NCBI GenBank assembly: GCA_013076295.1
Contig: RQOL01000675.1
Span: forward strand, 26,662-90,661
Origin: Sanderia malayensis
Lineage: Eukaryota; Cnidaria; Scyphozoa; Semaeostomeae; Pelagiidae
Direction: 5' to 3'
Length of the DNA stretch: 64,000 nucleotides
The translations under genes were made by a program, and so were the position numbers. Position 1 is the first letter of the stretch. Each line of letters begins with the position of its first letter. Shown here piece after piece: positions 33,246 to 45,300 of this stretch. The notes under the pieces are model-generated. The model did not search any database and had not been told where the DNA came from. It worked only from the letters and a program-made list of their open reading frames with translations.

Positions 33246-33328
33246 AAAATAACAGATTCCTCCCCTTTCCTCTGTTTTCCTCCTCTTTCCTCTCCTTCCC
33301 TCTGTTTTCCTCTCCTTTCCCCTTTTTA
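33246..33328. repeat. Polypyrimidine tract
   Basis: An imperfect repeat of CCTCTGTTTTCCTCTCCTTT type, almost all C and T. The purine-rich opposite strand yields meaningless K/R/E-rich ORFs. Confidence 0.8.
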
Positions 33329-34137
33329 GTAATAGCCGGCCTTGTCCTGTTAGGAAGAGGACGAGTTGACAACTTGAGCGGTTAAATATTTGAACGGTAC
33401 CGTACCGTGTAAACGCTTCTAACCGTGCAAATATTTGTACGGATTCATAAAGAGGTGAAAAAGTCAAGCAAACGAGGCTATTTCAAAATGTTGGATTTGG
33501 CGCTCAATATTTAAAAGCAATTTTTTGTTATTTATGACGAAGCTTAACTTTCAGTAATAAAAACAAAGATTTCATAAAAATCCAGACAACAAATCATTTC
33601 ACTCACCACACAAAAAATATTTCGACTTGGCTCCAACGATTCATGAAAAAGCATACTGCGCATGGCGATCAAAGAAAGCCGGCTGGCAAAAGCCATCGTG
33701 TAAACGGGAGGCCTATCTGTACAAATATTTGACCGGTACACCTATCCGTACAAAAATCCGTACAAGAACGGCTAAAAACTTGACCGGTACCGTGTAAACG
33801 GGGCCTTAAAAGCCGCTGATGTGAAGCCTACCAACGTCTACCTCTAGGTATAGTTCTTTTAGCGCTTTTTATTTAGGACTTGCTTTGACTATAATGTACT
33901 GGCAAAAGTTTTTTAACAGATACTTAATTTTAGAGTCACATTTAGTAACAAAAATTACCCTGTCGCAAATATGCATGAATTGTGCGCAAAAAGACCAAAA
34001 GCTCAAAAACATGACTGGAAATAAATGGCACGTGTGTGATTTGACTGTAAATTTCTCTCACATTTGCGCAATGGGTTCTTTTATAAAAAAGCGTGTGCGC
34101 AATGATAACAAGTGCACAGAAATGTTGCTGATGTAAA

Positions 34138-35256
34138 TCCATAGAATAATAAACGATTAATAAACGGAGCTAAAAGACAAACGAAAAATTCGAAAGCAAT
34201 GATATCTGTAACATTGTTAAAAGTGATGGTGATAAAATACAATTAAATAAAACTAGACATGGAGCTAAAGCTTTCACTGTACTTGTGAAAGACATTTACA
34301 TATTAACGGTACTCATAAAATTACGCTGTCAGTGGTTAAAGGACATGGCTCTTTATAGCATAAAAATATCAAAGGACGTCCACAAACGGCTAATCAGTCA
34401 GACCTGCTGCATGTGGCTCGGTGAACAATAACAAGCCGTTCGTACATTCGATCTATAGTAATTGCTGAGTGGAAACCGCATTTAGTAAAATAGAAGTCGC
34501 ATATTAATAATTATAAAATCACATCGATAGTGATAACAATATGGTATTAATTTGACTACCGCGAAACAAGTAAATGCCACCAACCAATAATATCTTAAAC
34601 AAACTGCCCAAGAAACATTCTGCTTAATAAAGCTTACATATTCCACATTACATTCTCTGGAGGAGGGAACAGTGACATGGCAACCAAAGAAATTACGAGT
34701 TATACCAACAAATTATGTTAACCTTCAGGCTAAAGAACTCTACCACTTAGTGTTAACTTCACCTTTAATTCGAAAAATTCCAGTCGTAATAGATTAGCAA
34801 AACGATCTGCATAGATAACACTTTAATTTAAAACAATAACTTGAGGAATTTCGTAATTTCGATACTATAATAACAAGTTTACAACGGCGAAACAAAGAGA
34901 AGTGATGCAACCTAAGTAACACCGAGTGCCACGAGCAGCGACGCTTCAGGGGGTTGGTGCAAAATTTTGAGATTAACTTATAGACAAAAATGTGATACAT
35001 TATTGCTCGAATCAACATTTTTAGCAAATAGCTACAATATATTACGATACACATATAGCGCTTAAGAGTTCAAAATATGTGGCTCTACACAATAGATGCG
35101 TGGTCTGCACTCTGTAAGTATATAATACCATACTTAATATAGCAAATAGGAATTGCACAATGCTATGTTTCGTCAATAATACAAATATCAGCCTTTTTGT
35201 CGATACAAAATAGTGGTCAAGGTCTTGTCATTTTCATGTCAAGTTATAAACGCCAT
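34138..35256. other. 3' flank of the PHACTR gene; nothing else recognised
   Basis: AT-rich sequence after the end of duplication copy B and before the PHACTR stop codon. The 3' UTR should lie in its right part (minus strand). No clear poly-A signal, repeat or ORF was assigned. Confidence 0.5.
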
Positions 35257-36384
35257 TTATGGTCGATGAAATCTGCAAAGATAAAAATATGTATTAAACC
35301 CTGCCGAATCGGGTTTCTATCCAATTTCCAAACTGGCATAATATACTTGATCTAAAGTCATTGTAAACACAAATCAGATTCAAAACCTTTGCTCGACTTT
35401 AATTACTGATAACAGATGATATTATATACCTGGTATATTGCCTGCTTTCTTCATGAACTTCCATTTCATATTCTTTAAACTCATTAAGCTCTTTTCTAAT
35501 TGCAGCCTTCAAGAGAAATTAGGATGAATGACGGGGGTTATTTACAAAACAATTGGTAAACGAAATTAATTAGAAAAATAGCCAATATATATGAAGCAAA
35601 AGAAAAAAGGTTGTGTTCCCCGAAAAATGAACTGTAAAGGCAGGAAAATAAAAGCATTGATCAGCCGCCAAAAAGGAGGCACCCAAAGGAGTCCGCGTCA
35701 AATGCATCTATCGTATACACCGCTGCCAAAATTAATAAGGATAAAACACCCCCTCCCAATTGATACATGTCATATAATAATATACAACAATAAGAATGTA
35801 GCCGGACATTCTTGCATTTGTTGTTTAATTTCTATTTCCTTAGTTTGAAAGAAAGAGTTACTGTTGCATTATGAAGCTAGTTAGCCACGAGTCGATTAAT
35901 AGCAAAGATATATCACCTTGTCTTTTGGAGTTAATCTTGTCCATGGCTTATCGGCCCTACAAAAATCATTATGAATTAGCGAAAATTGTGCTATTTGCAG
36001 AGAGAAAAAAATAAAACAACAAATCTCAGATTCTATTGAGTAAGAAAAAATGCAAATAAAATGGATACCTTCTGTCGTAATCGTTCGTTTCATTAACATC
36101 AACATAGTCATTAAATCTCAAAATCTTTCTCTCTCGTAGCTCTTTAACAGTAGGTCTTCGACTAAGCTGTAACAAAAATGTTTGAAAATTAGTGAGAAAA
36201 AGAGAATTTTACGATAAAGAAGTTTTGATATTCAAGAACGCTTCCAACGCAAGAAAAAAATGATTTTGCATTTAATTGAGTAATGAAATATGAATACTAT
36301 ACAGGAGATAACGATTGCTTACCTTCCTTGTCAGCTGTCTCTTGATTTCTCCTCTCGCGTCATCTTCTTCTTTTTTCGTGTGAG
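35257..36384 (-). CDS. PHACTR exons 9-13 (third RPEL and PP1-binding tail)
   Basis: Five short exons encode the most conserved part of the family. [20 protein letters not shown] and ERKILRF form the third [53 protein letters not shown] and a final RFHRP follow. The last exon codes for only the end of an arginine codon, FHRP and the stop (35259-35257). In PHACTR1-4 this region docks on PP1. Confidence 0.93.
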
Positions 36385-39300
36385 CTATGAGAGCGAAAAT
36401 TGTATTTTTAGAAAAAAATGCCTCCTAAATGTCTGAACTGTCCTTGATACTCGAAATGCCCATGAAAGTGTTGTGCAAGAACGACCTATTTGACTAAGCC
36501 CTCGAATACTCATCACTAAGCAAACTTAGGCGAACATATTTGTAAAACCCAGTTATTTAAAAACCCTAAAGTACCACAATAACCTGTCCATTAATAAATG
36601 GACAGGTTCAACGTAGCCTGCAAGAAAGCTCAACACGTCCATTTCAAATCTGAAAATTTATTTGAAATCTATTAATAACAGATAACGTAATAACGTGCGA
36701 AAGTGTCGATATTTCGTTATTTTCACCATTTGATCTGACAGGATCGGTCCAGCCTACTATAACATCGTAGCAAAGACGCTGCTTTTTCCCCGGACTGAAG
36801 CGGGAATATTAGAGCTGCGTTTCCAGCACAGTAAATAATATTTTAGCCGTCCTTCTGAAACATTTTTGTGATATTTCGATTAAAGTTGAAAACATAAATT
36901 AATTTTGAAGATTGTTACCTTCGGAGGTTTATTCCACGTCACCATTGTTCCATCAAGAACAAGTGGCACGACACATAGCTTTGATTTGAATTATCCCAGT
37001 GGCTATTGTTGTAATAAATTGCCTTAACTCAAAATTACAGACCATGAATCTTTCAAACTTTGAAAGTCAAAAGTTACATTGTACCCTTTTCGAGCTTGTT
37101 TACTAAATCTGTTGCAGGAATATTGCTTGGTTTTAGTTTTAGACCCCGTTTAATCGGTACAGGTCAAGCTTATAACAGTTTATAACCGTCTTGGTACAGA
37201 TTGTGATGAGGTTGCAGCCATGGAAACGAAATAAAAAATTTCCATGTCGGCTGCTGATTGCGCTAAACCTCACGTCAGAACTCAAAACGAAGTTTTGAGT
37301 TCTGACGTGAAAAACAGTTATGACAGTTGTTTTGAATGTTCTAATAGAAAGCTTGACCACACCGATGGGAAACTGGTTCGAGGAGAGTCATCGTTCTCAT
37401 CAAATTTAGTTAAATTCCCACATTAGTGATATGATTTTAAATCTATACGGCAATATCATTTTCAATTTCATGACCTGCTATCGCTTCATAATTATAATTT
37501 TAATCAACAATATTTGCACTATATTATTACGGGATTACGAAAGATTTGATTTGACGACAACACGAAAGTGGAGTTCAGGTTCAGAAAAGAAGAAATTTAT
37601 ACTCTTCTTTGTCTGTTCCAAAATTTTCTGCCTAAAAAGATACACGTACCCACGATTTGCTAGGCCAGTGTCTCAAGACGGAAGCACTCGATGAAATTGT
37701 CGTGGAAATAGTTGACAAAATAAAACTCTGCTAAAAAGCATATTTTTGCATGTTATGGAATGCTTGTAGCTCAAAATGATAGATCAAATGTTGAATTTCC
37801 ATAAACTATCACAATGAATTTAATTTAAAGCTTGCAAGTTTAAAATAATTTGTCTCAATCACTGGTTTTGACGACGACCGATGTTTTTGCAAAAGTAGTG
37901 TGTAAGGGTTTTCAGCAAGATGCCCGGTGATATTGGGGGATAGCTCTGGCAGCGCTCAGGCACGACTTCCAACGGGCGTCCTAGCGAGGTAGGTCGTCTT
38001 GGTTATGGTCTACTGTCCTAGTGGTGCCGGCCGTCCTACTTGTTCCAGCTGCCTCAGTTGTCCTAGTCATCCTAGCTATCCTAACTGTACTGACTTTCAT
38101 AGTTATCCTAAATGTCTAAGTTCTAATTAAACATCACATGTACTGTTGATTTGTAGCGATGAATTTTTTGCAAATATTGTAGCCAATTGAATAATTGTCA
38201 TTTACATAACATAGCTACTATGAGAAATTCTCTCTCATAATAAAATAAAAACGGAAAGTGCCTCGGTGACAACGTCGGGACAAAAACAACAAAAAAGGCT
38301 GATATGCAATTGCAAAACGTTCATGAAATCGAAAACATAAAATCAGAAGCTCAAGGGCAACTAGGTAAAATGGGGCAAGTAAGATAACTAGGACAGTTAG
38401 GATAACTAGGAATATCTCGGACAAGTACGATCGTTAGCATAACTAGGTCAATTAGACAGCTAGGATAACTAGGAATGACAGCTATGATAACTAGAACAGT
38501 CAGACCAACTAAGGTGGAGCAGCTGGGATACATATGAAACATGTCATAGTGCTTTATAAAGTCCGTCGTCCGTCCAATAATATATTTTAGGGCGTTAAGA
38601 TATTATTACATAAAGTCGTAGCCTGCACACTTCGGGTATGTCCCGCACCCCGCGCATTGCGGGATCTTGCATTTGTGGAACATTCGATTTTTCAGCTGAT
38701 TTTAAACACTCTAGATACAAAAGGAAGCTATCATGAACTACATATGCATGTAGCCTTGATACTACTTATCAAGTTTTCACTTTTCTATGCATCAGAATTA
38801 AAATTCATAAGAAACCACCTCGAAAATCCTTATCATTTCCTAACAGCTTTAACGTTGTTTTGGTAGGGCCTGCTTAGCTCTTCGAGTTTAAGAACAGGTA
38901 ATCCCTCGTATGGACTTGGACTAAATATAACATCAATTACAGAGTAGTCTTCACGGAGCAAAAAAATTATTCATCTTCTTATTAAAATAATTATGAGAAT
39001 TCGATTCTTGTGTCACAACTATGACGTCATCAGTTTCTACAAGAATAGGTGGGTTTGAAATTTAAAAGCACTTAGAGTGCGGAAAAATTTATGGCGTCAT
39101 CAGTGTCAGGTGAGAGTGAGGAGAAAATTTTCATACGAAAGTACCTCAATCGAAAGTGCTATTTAAGTAACATACAGTTTTCAGATGAACGTCTCAGATA
39201 AACAGATAAACAGTTTTCAGATAAACTTGCAACAAACTGGTCACTATACCATTGACTTATAAATGAGAACCAAAAACATAGATTAGATTCTCTTGCTAAG

Positions 39301-42300
39301 CACTTTAATTTTACAAAAGTAACCGCTTGAAAGAAACTATAAATTGTACAAAGTTTCGGCAATAAAACAAGCTGGTAAAAATTTAAGAACATTTCAGCAT
39401 CGCCTCAAAAATGTTAAAAAGCTTTTCAGACTTTTAAATGGTTGATATAAATGCATGTTTAACAAAATATTCAGGCACTTCAATAAATGCATCATGGCAT
39501 TAAACTCGTTAACGCTTGGTGAAGAAAGGTTGCCTTGTAGCAGTTTCCTTAAAAAATTTCAATCCTAGTAGTGTTTTAAGTTTCCTATAAAAAACGTGGG
39601 ACGTAAAAAAATTCATATCGATAAAGAGTCGTGACAATAAAAAAGAATGATGGGTCAATTACTCTAAGCAGAATATAAAAGCTTTGATTTTCTGCAGGCA
39701 AGCAAGGTATCATTCGAATACTTACTGTGAAAGAAGGTGAAAAACTGTAGAAAAATATCATCCCTTTTTTCGAAAAAGTAACCAAGCATGTTGAAACTTC
39801 AAAGTAAAAAAATACTCATTCGTGGTCCTATCAAACCATCATAATATGCATAAATGGATATGCATATACCGATTGTTTTATTTTTGAAAAGGAATACGTT
39901 GAAACTCTCCGTCCGAAAATAAAGCAATGTAGGTGAATAGGTTAATCTGCGCACCTGCAGCCAAATTCATGGAATAGCGAATGGGAATAATAACGTTGGT
40001 CAGTAACCATACAACGTAAGCCGCAGACAAATACAGGTATATAAAATAAAAAAATAAGACACTGGGCTTATTCAATGATAATCAATCATGGATAGGGAAA
40101 CTTCCAATAATGGTTCTCATTATGTAGCATCTGACGAGATTTTATGGTTGTCAAGAGTCAGTTAGGCACAATGAGTGCACTATTTTTGTCACAGCGAAGA
40201 CGTTGTAGGTCCTTTTCGAGAACAAGTCATTAATTTCCAGTGACATTGATATGGTTTCAAAACAACTGAGCCAAATCAAGGCAGGAAAACCCAAGGTTTT
40301 AGTTAACGTTCTGCAAGCTGATTACGATAAAGCATTTGGAATTCGCATGATTTCTAAATCTGCCAAGCAACTACAAATAATGAAATGCTTCATATCCTTA
40401 CATGCATCAGTTAAATTAGTAATAATTGTTTACACCTTGACGTTGTCACGGTCATTTTTGTGCGTGGTTCTTCCAGAGTCCAAAGGGGAGGGTTGTATTT
40501 AGGTTGGCAAGAGTCTTAAATGCTTTCAAGCATAAAGCATGAGTAAATAAAGTTAAAATAGCTGAAGAAAAAAAGCAAAACGCACTTGAAAAACTTACAT
40601 TTCAGTATATTTCTTTGTTCCAGTTCTTCTTTTGACGGCCTTTGACTGAGACGTCTAAAAAAAGTACACAAGGTTAGTCAACGACGGCCTGAACCACAGG
40701 AGGGTGGACCAAAACTACACGTCCCGTCTTGTCACTAATATATTTGACAAATTCATTCGCCAATTAAAAGTGTTATGGAGGCAGAAAATCACACGTTGCT
40801 GGTGACATTTTAACATGAAAATTTAAAACAGTTTTTCACGAATGCATCTCAAAAACGACAGCATACCGTAAATTCTTGACGTAGCCTCCTACTTTTACAT
40901 CGAACAACTTTCAATTTTTTGGATGGGGGCTTATTCGAGGAGCAGGGGGCTTATGAAATAATCTCAAACATGTACACAGAAAACTCATTTTCATGACAAT
41001 ATTTCACGTGTTAGGATGTTACTTCTTCGAGGAAGGGCCAATTCGAGGACAATTCTGGTATGTCACAAACACTGTGTCTCTGGCCAACTCTCCGACCAAG
41101 TCCTCCTCATGGTTCATTGCAGCAAACCACGCCATTGAAATGTCAATTAATTAATGTTGCTTACGCCGTATTAACACACGAAAACGTATGGTATGCTGTG
41201 ATCATATGCGGTAGAGAGATATGTTGTTCTAGCATCATTTTTCTCGTAAAAAGGATCGGAGTTAAGATTTTTGTGGGATAATTGTGCAAATCGTGGGGAA
41301 CATAACACGGCGAAAATTTGGCAGAAAGATTGGACTGTGAAAGAGGTTTCGTTTGATCGCCTATTGTTGACTTTTGTTGGTAAAAATTGCCACGTTTCCA
41401 GAGGGTAAAAGCTGAGAGTAAGCTAAAAAGACTCACCTGACCAACTTGTTCTCCACTTTATGGCGTTGTTCTTGAATCTCGTCTTGTGATTTAACTAAAA
41501 AATACGAAATATGTAAACACTACGATATCTGATATTAAACAAGAAATTGCATGAATTATGAAATGAGAAAATGCATGACATCCAGCAGAATTAGGAAGAT
41601 TTTAAACAGTTAATCAAGAAATAAGCAATCAAACTATAGTTAACACAAAATTATATACGACTTGTACTACCGATCTTACTTAAATGCATACCGTAAATCC
41701 TCGAATTATAGCCCCCTGGGGGCTTATTTATTTTTGACATTTTCAGAGGGGGGCTTATTCGAGGGGGGGCTGATAAAGCTATCTGCAATATGGAACAAAA
41801 ATTGATGTTGTTACTGGGAAAAGAAAACGGGAAATTGGTTTAGTTGTTCCAGCGAAGTATTTTGCATACACGGATAATCAGAAGAATGCTCAGATATTGG
41901 TGAAAAACTGCTAGAAAGACAAAATCTTCTCAAACTCGCTGTACACAACGAAAGCATTGTTAAAAGACCTCCTATATTTTAATTTATACACTTAGTGAGC
42001 ATAAGTTACGCACCACCGGATAAAAAATGGCGTCTAAAAATGGCCCGAGGCCTGAGCAAGAAAATTTACATAACAATATGTAAATACCAAATGGGTATCA
42101 ATAGCGAATTCTTTAGCAGAAATATACTCAGAATTTCATGAATTTTCAAGTGAAAACATAATTTAAACTATATCATATTGTTTTGTAATAATACTAAAAG
42201 AAAACTGCGAAGGTGTCTCTTAAAAATTTTTCACAAAAATTTATCGAAGCGGAGTAATTAAAACTCCAATAATTATAATTTCTTTCACTCAAAGCCACGC

Positions 42301-45300
42301 AAATTCTGGGTATTTCTAATCGGTTGACCCCACGACTCGGGGACTCTCGGACGGGCGACTATACGACCTAGGGAAATACGACCCATGTCTTTAAAACTGC
42401 CAAATTTGCATTATTTTCACTGTAATTATTGTAGCGAAGTCAAAGGCACTGTTTTGAAGTATGAAACGCAGTTTGGTGAGCATAGGAACAGAAATAAATG
42501 CTTTTCGAGCAAGCAATTTTGTCGCAAAAAGCACGCTGTCGTTGCAAATCACTGAGGTTTTCGTATCGTAAGCAAGGAAACTGTGGTGGCAGTAATCGAA
42601 ATCCTGTGGAGCCACGACATTGACATTTGCACCGTAATCAAAATTCCACCCTTTTCAGAAGCGTTGCGCAATCTGAAACCACCGGTAGTAAGAGAGAACA
42701 ATTTTAAAGCATTTCATATAAATGCAGAAAGACTATTCTGCTATTGTAACGTCTGTGTTTGTTATCATCCATCAAATATAGCAACAAAATGTGAATATAT
42801 CACAACATAACAACAGCTAAAGCAACGAAGCATGGAAACCTTATCAACGTCATCATGCTCGTCATTATGATCGTGATCATTTTTATTATTATTGCACCCT
42901 GCACAGTGCACCCTGCACTGCGCAGGTATATTGAGTTTTTTTACCGCCAGAAAACACTTGCAAAGTATTCTATGGGATGCAAAAGGGCCTTAGTTACCCG
43001 AGGTTCGAGTTACTCCTGGCCCGACTTATCATGATTTTGCTGTTTTTATGAATATTATTTCTTTTGGAGTTTACTTCATTTATCTTTATCAAGTAAGAAC
43101 ACATTCCACCAAAATATTCACAATACACAACTACTCAGATCTACTTCTTGATAAATGCAGACATACGAAATCCAAGCACGTTTTATTCTAAATACAAACT
43201 ATATCGGCAACATGAACAAGAGAAGTATAACTAGAACTGGAAGCTGCAAGTTATATAAAGAGTTACAAATAGTTAACCTTCTAATCTGCAATGGTTTCTA
43301 AAATGTAAATATTTCTAACTGAAAACTAAACAATGTCTGGGTCAAATAGATCATTCGAGTCACTCCCTTACTTCCATTCAAAGTCACAACCTCGTTCTCA
43401 ATTTGTCTCTTTTTCGTGTCAAGCACGCCACGATGGAATGTCAAGCATGCTGGCAGTGGTTCTTTCTAAAAGGGGGAACGGCAATTACAGGAATGATGAT
43501 GATGATGATACTGATGATGACTGCGTAAAACCTGATACGCCAAAGGGAGGGAATATATCAACTTTCCTTGTTGATGAGCGTCAAAGCAGATCACGCGATG
43601 AAAAACTTCTGTGCATAATTAATTCAAGTTAATATATTTTATATATTAACCAACATCATCAGATGCATTCCATCTTTGAGACAAAATAGATCTATCCTGT
43701 CCATGACTCTTCTCAAGAATCTATCAAAAAATTTATAACTCTGTTTATGCCAAACAGAGGTTGTGTTACAATGACATGATCGGAGTAGTTGTGTATTGTG
43801 AATATTTTGGTAGAATGTGCTCTTTCTTGATAAAGACAAATGAAATAAACTCCAAAAGAAATAATATTCATAAAACAGCGAAATCATGATACGTCGGGCC
43901 AGGAGTAACTCGAACCTCGGGTAACTAAGGCCCTTTTGCATCCCATAGAATACTTTGCAAGTGTTTTCTAGCGGTAAAAAACTCAATATACCTGCGCAGT
44001 GCAGGGTGCAGGGTGCAATAATAATAAAAATGATCACGATCATAATGACGAGCATGATGACGTTGATAAGGTTTCCATGCTTCGTTGTTTTAGCTGTTGT
44101 TATGTTGTGATATATTCACATTTTGTTGCTATATTTGATGGATGATAACAAACACAGACGTTACAATAGCAGAATAGTCTTTCTGCATTTATATGAAATG
44201 CTTTAAAATTGTTCTCTCTTACTACCGGTAGTTTCAGATTGCGCAACGCTTCTGAAAAGGGTGGAATTTTGATTACGGTGCAAATGTCAATGTCGTGGCT
44301 CCACAGGATTTCGATTACTGCCACCACAGTTTCCTTGCTTACGATACGAAAACCTCAGTGATTTGCAACGACAGCGTGCTTTTAGCGACAAAATTGCTTG
44401 CTCGAAAAGCATTTATTTCTGTTCCTATGCTCACCAAACTGCGTTTCATACTTCAAAACAGTGTCTTTGACTTCGCTACAATAATTACAGTGAAAATAAT
44501 TCAAATTTGGCAGTTTTAAAGACATGGGTCGTATTTCCCTAGGTCGTATAGTCGCCCGTCCGAGAGTCCCCGAGTCGTGGGGTCAACCGATTAGAAATAC
44601 CCCAAATTCTCTCTCATTTAAAAGAGAATGTTTTGAAATTTTGAAAAATGTAAATATTTTTCATGTAACTGTCTTGACCTTTTATAATTTTCAGTTTCAG
44701 TCTTTGTTTATCATTTTAGGAGTGTGATTTTACAAAACCTATTTTTCCGTAATTTTTTTTTCAGAGTAAAAAACAAGAAGGTTAAGCGTCATAACAAAAA
44801 ATCCGACATGGATATTCTTATAATCTGTTTCAAATACTATAATTTGATATAATTTTCAAGGGCTTCATACTTTCTGAAGTTAACAACAATTTTATTTTTC
44901 AAAACCCACTCTGAAATTTGAAAAACAAAATATGTGCTTCCCTAGTGGTAAACAAAGACTGAAACTGAAAATTATAAAAGGTCAAGACAGTTACATGAAA
45001 AATACTTACATTTTTCAAAATTTCAAAACATTTTCTTTTAAATGAGAGAGAATTTGCGTGGCTTTCAGTGAAAGAAATTATAGTTATTGGCGTTTTATTT
45101 ACTCCACTTCGATAAATTTTTGTGAAAATTTTTAAGAGACCTCTTCGCAGTTTTCTTTGAATATTATTATAAAACAATATGATATAATTTAAAATATGTT
45201 TTCACTTGAAAATTTATGAAATTCTGAGTATATTTCTGCTGAAGAAATTCGCTATTGATACCCATTTGGTATTTACATATTGTTATGTAAATTTTCTTGC

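Larger units (their letters stand above)
28372..33805. mobile_element. Composite Harbinger-ended insertion (5.4 kb) with nested elements
   Basis: Left end GGCCCCGTTTACACGGTACC at 28372 and an exact inverted match ending at 33805, with TTA on both sides (28369-28371 and 33806-33808). Subterminal motifs such as TACGGATAG and TTTGTACGG repeat near both ends. The inside is not a Harbinger transposase. It holds a foldback with minisatellite arms, a TTAA MITE and a protein-kinase fragment. The simplest reading is a MITE enlarged by later insertions. Confidence 0.72.
25154..34137. repeat. Segmental duplication, copy B (interrupted)
   Basis: Tandem copy of 19787-25153, beginning again with GATATTGGAGCTTAGTAACC near 25175 and ending with GTTGCTGATGTAAAT near 34137. 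Outside the inserted element (28372-33805) it is about 3.5 kb, shorter than copy A because of internal deletions. The common CCTACCTCT(A/G)GGTATAG stretch resumes at about 33836 after the insertion. No gene recognised. Confidence 0.78.

Noticed and set aside
33132..33467. 111-codon ORF with a charged KRGKERKTEGRRGKRRK segment
   Set aside because: The charged part is only the purine-rich strand of a polypyrimidine tract.
43000..43040. GGTTCGAGT-like stretch resembling a tRNA T-loop
   Set aside because: No matching acceptor stem, anticodon arm or D-loop could be built around it, and it is duplicated only as part of the foldback arm.
43333..43632. 99-codon ORF in the centre of the foldback
   Set aside because: It includes a GAT microsatellite (DDDDDTDDD) and shows no domain or splice support.
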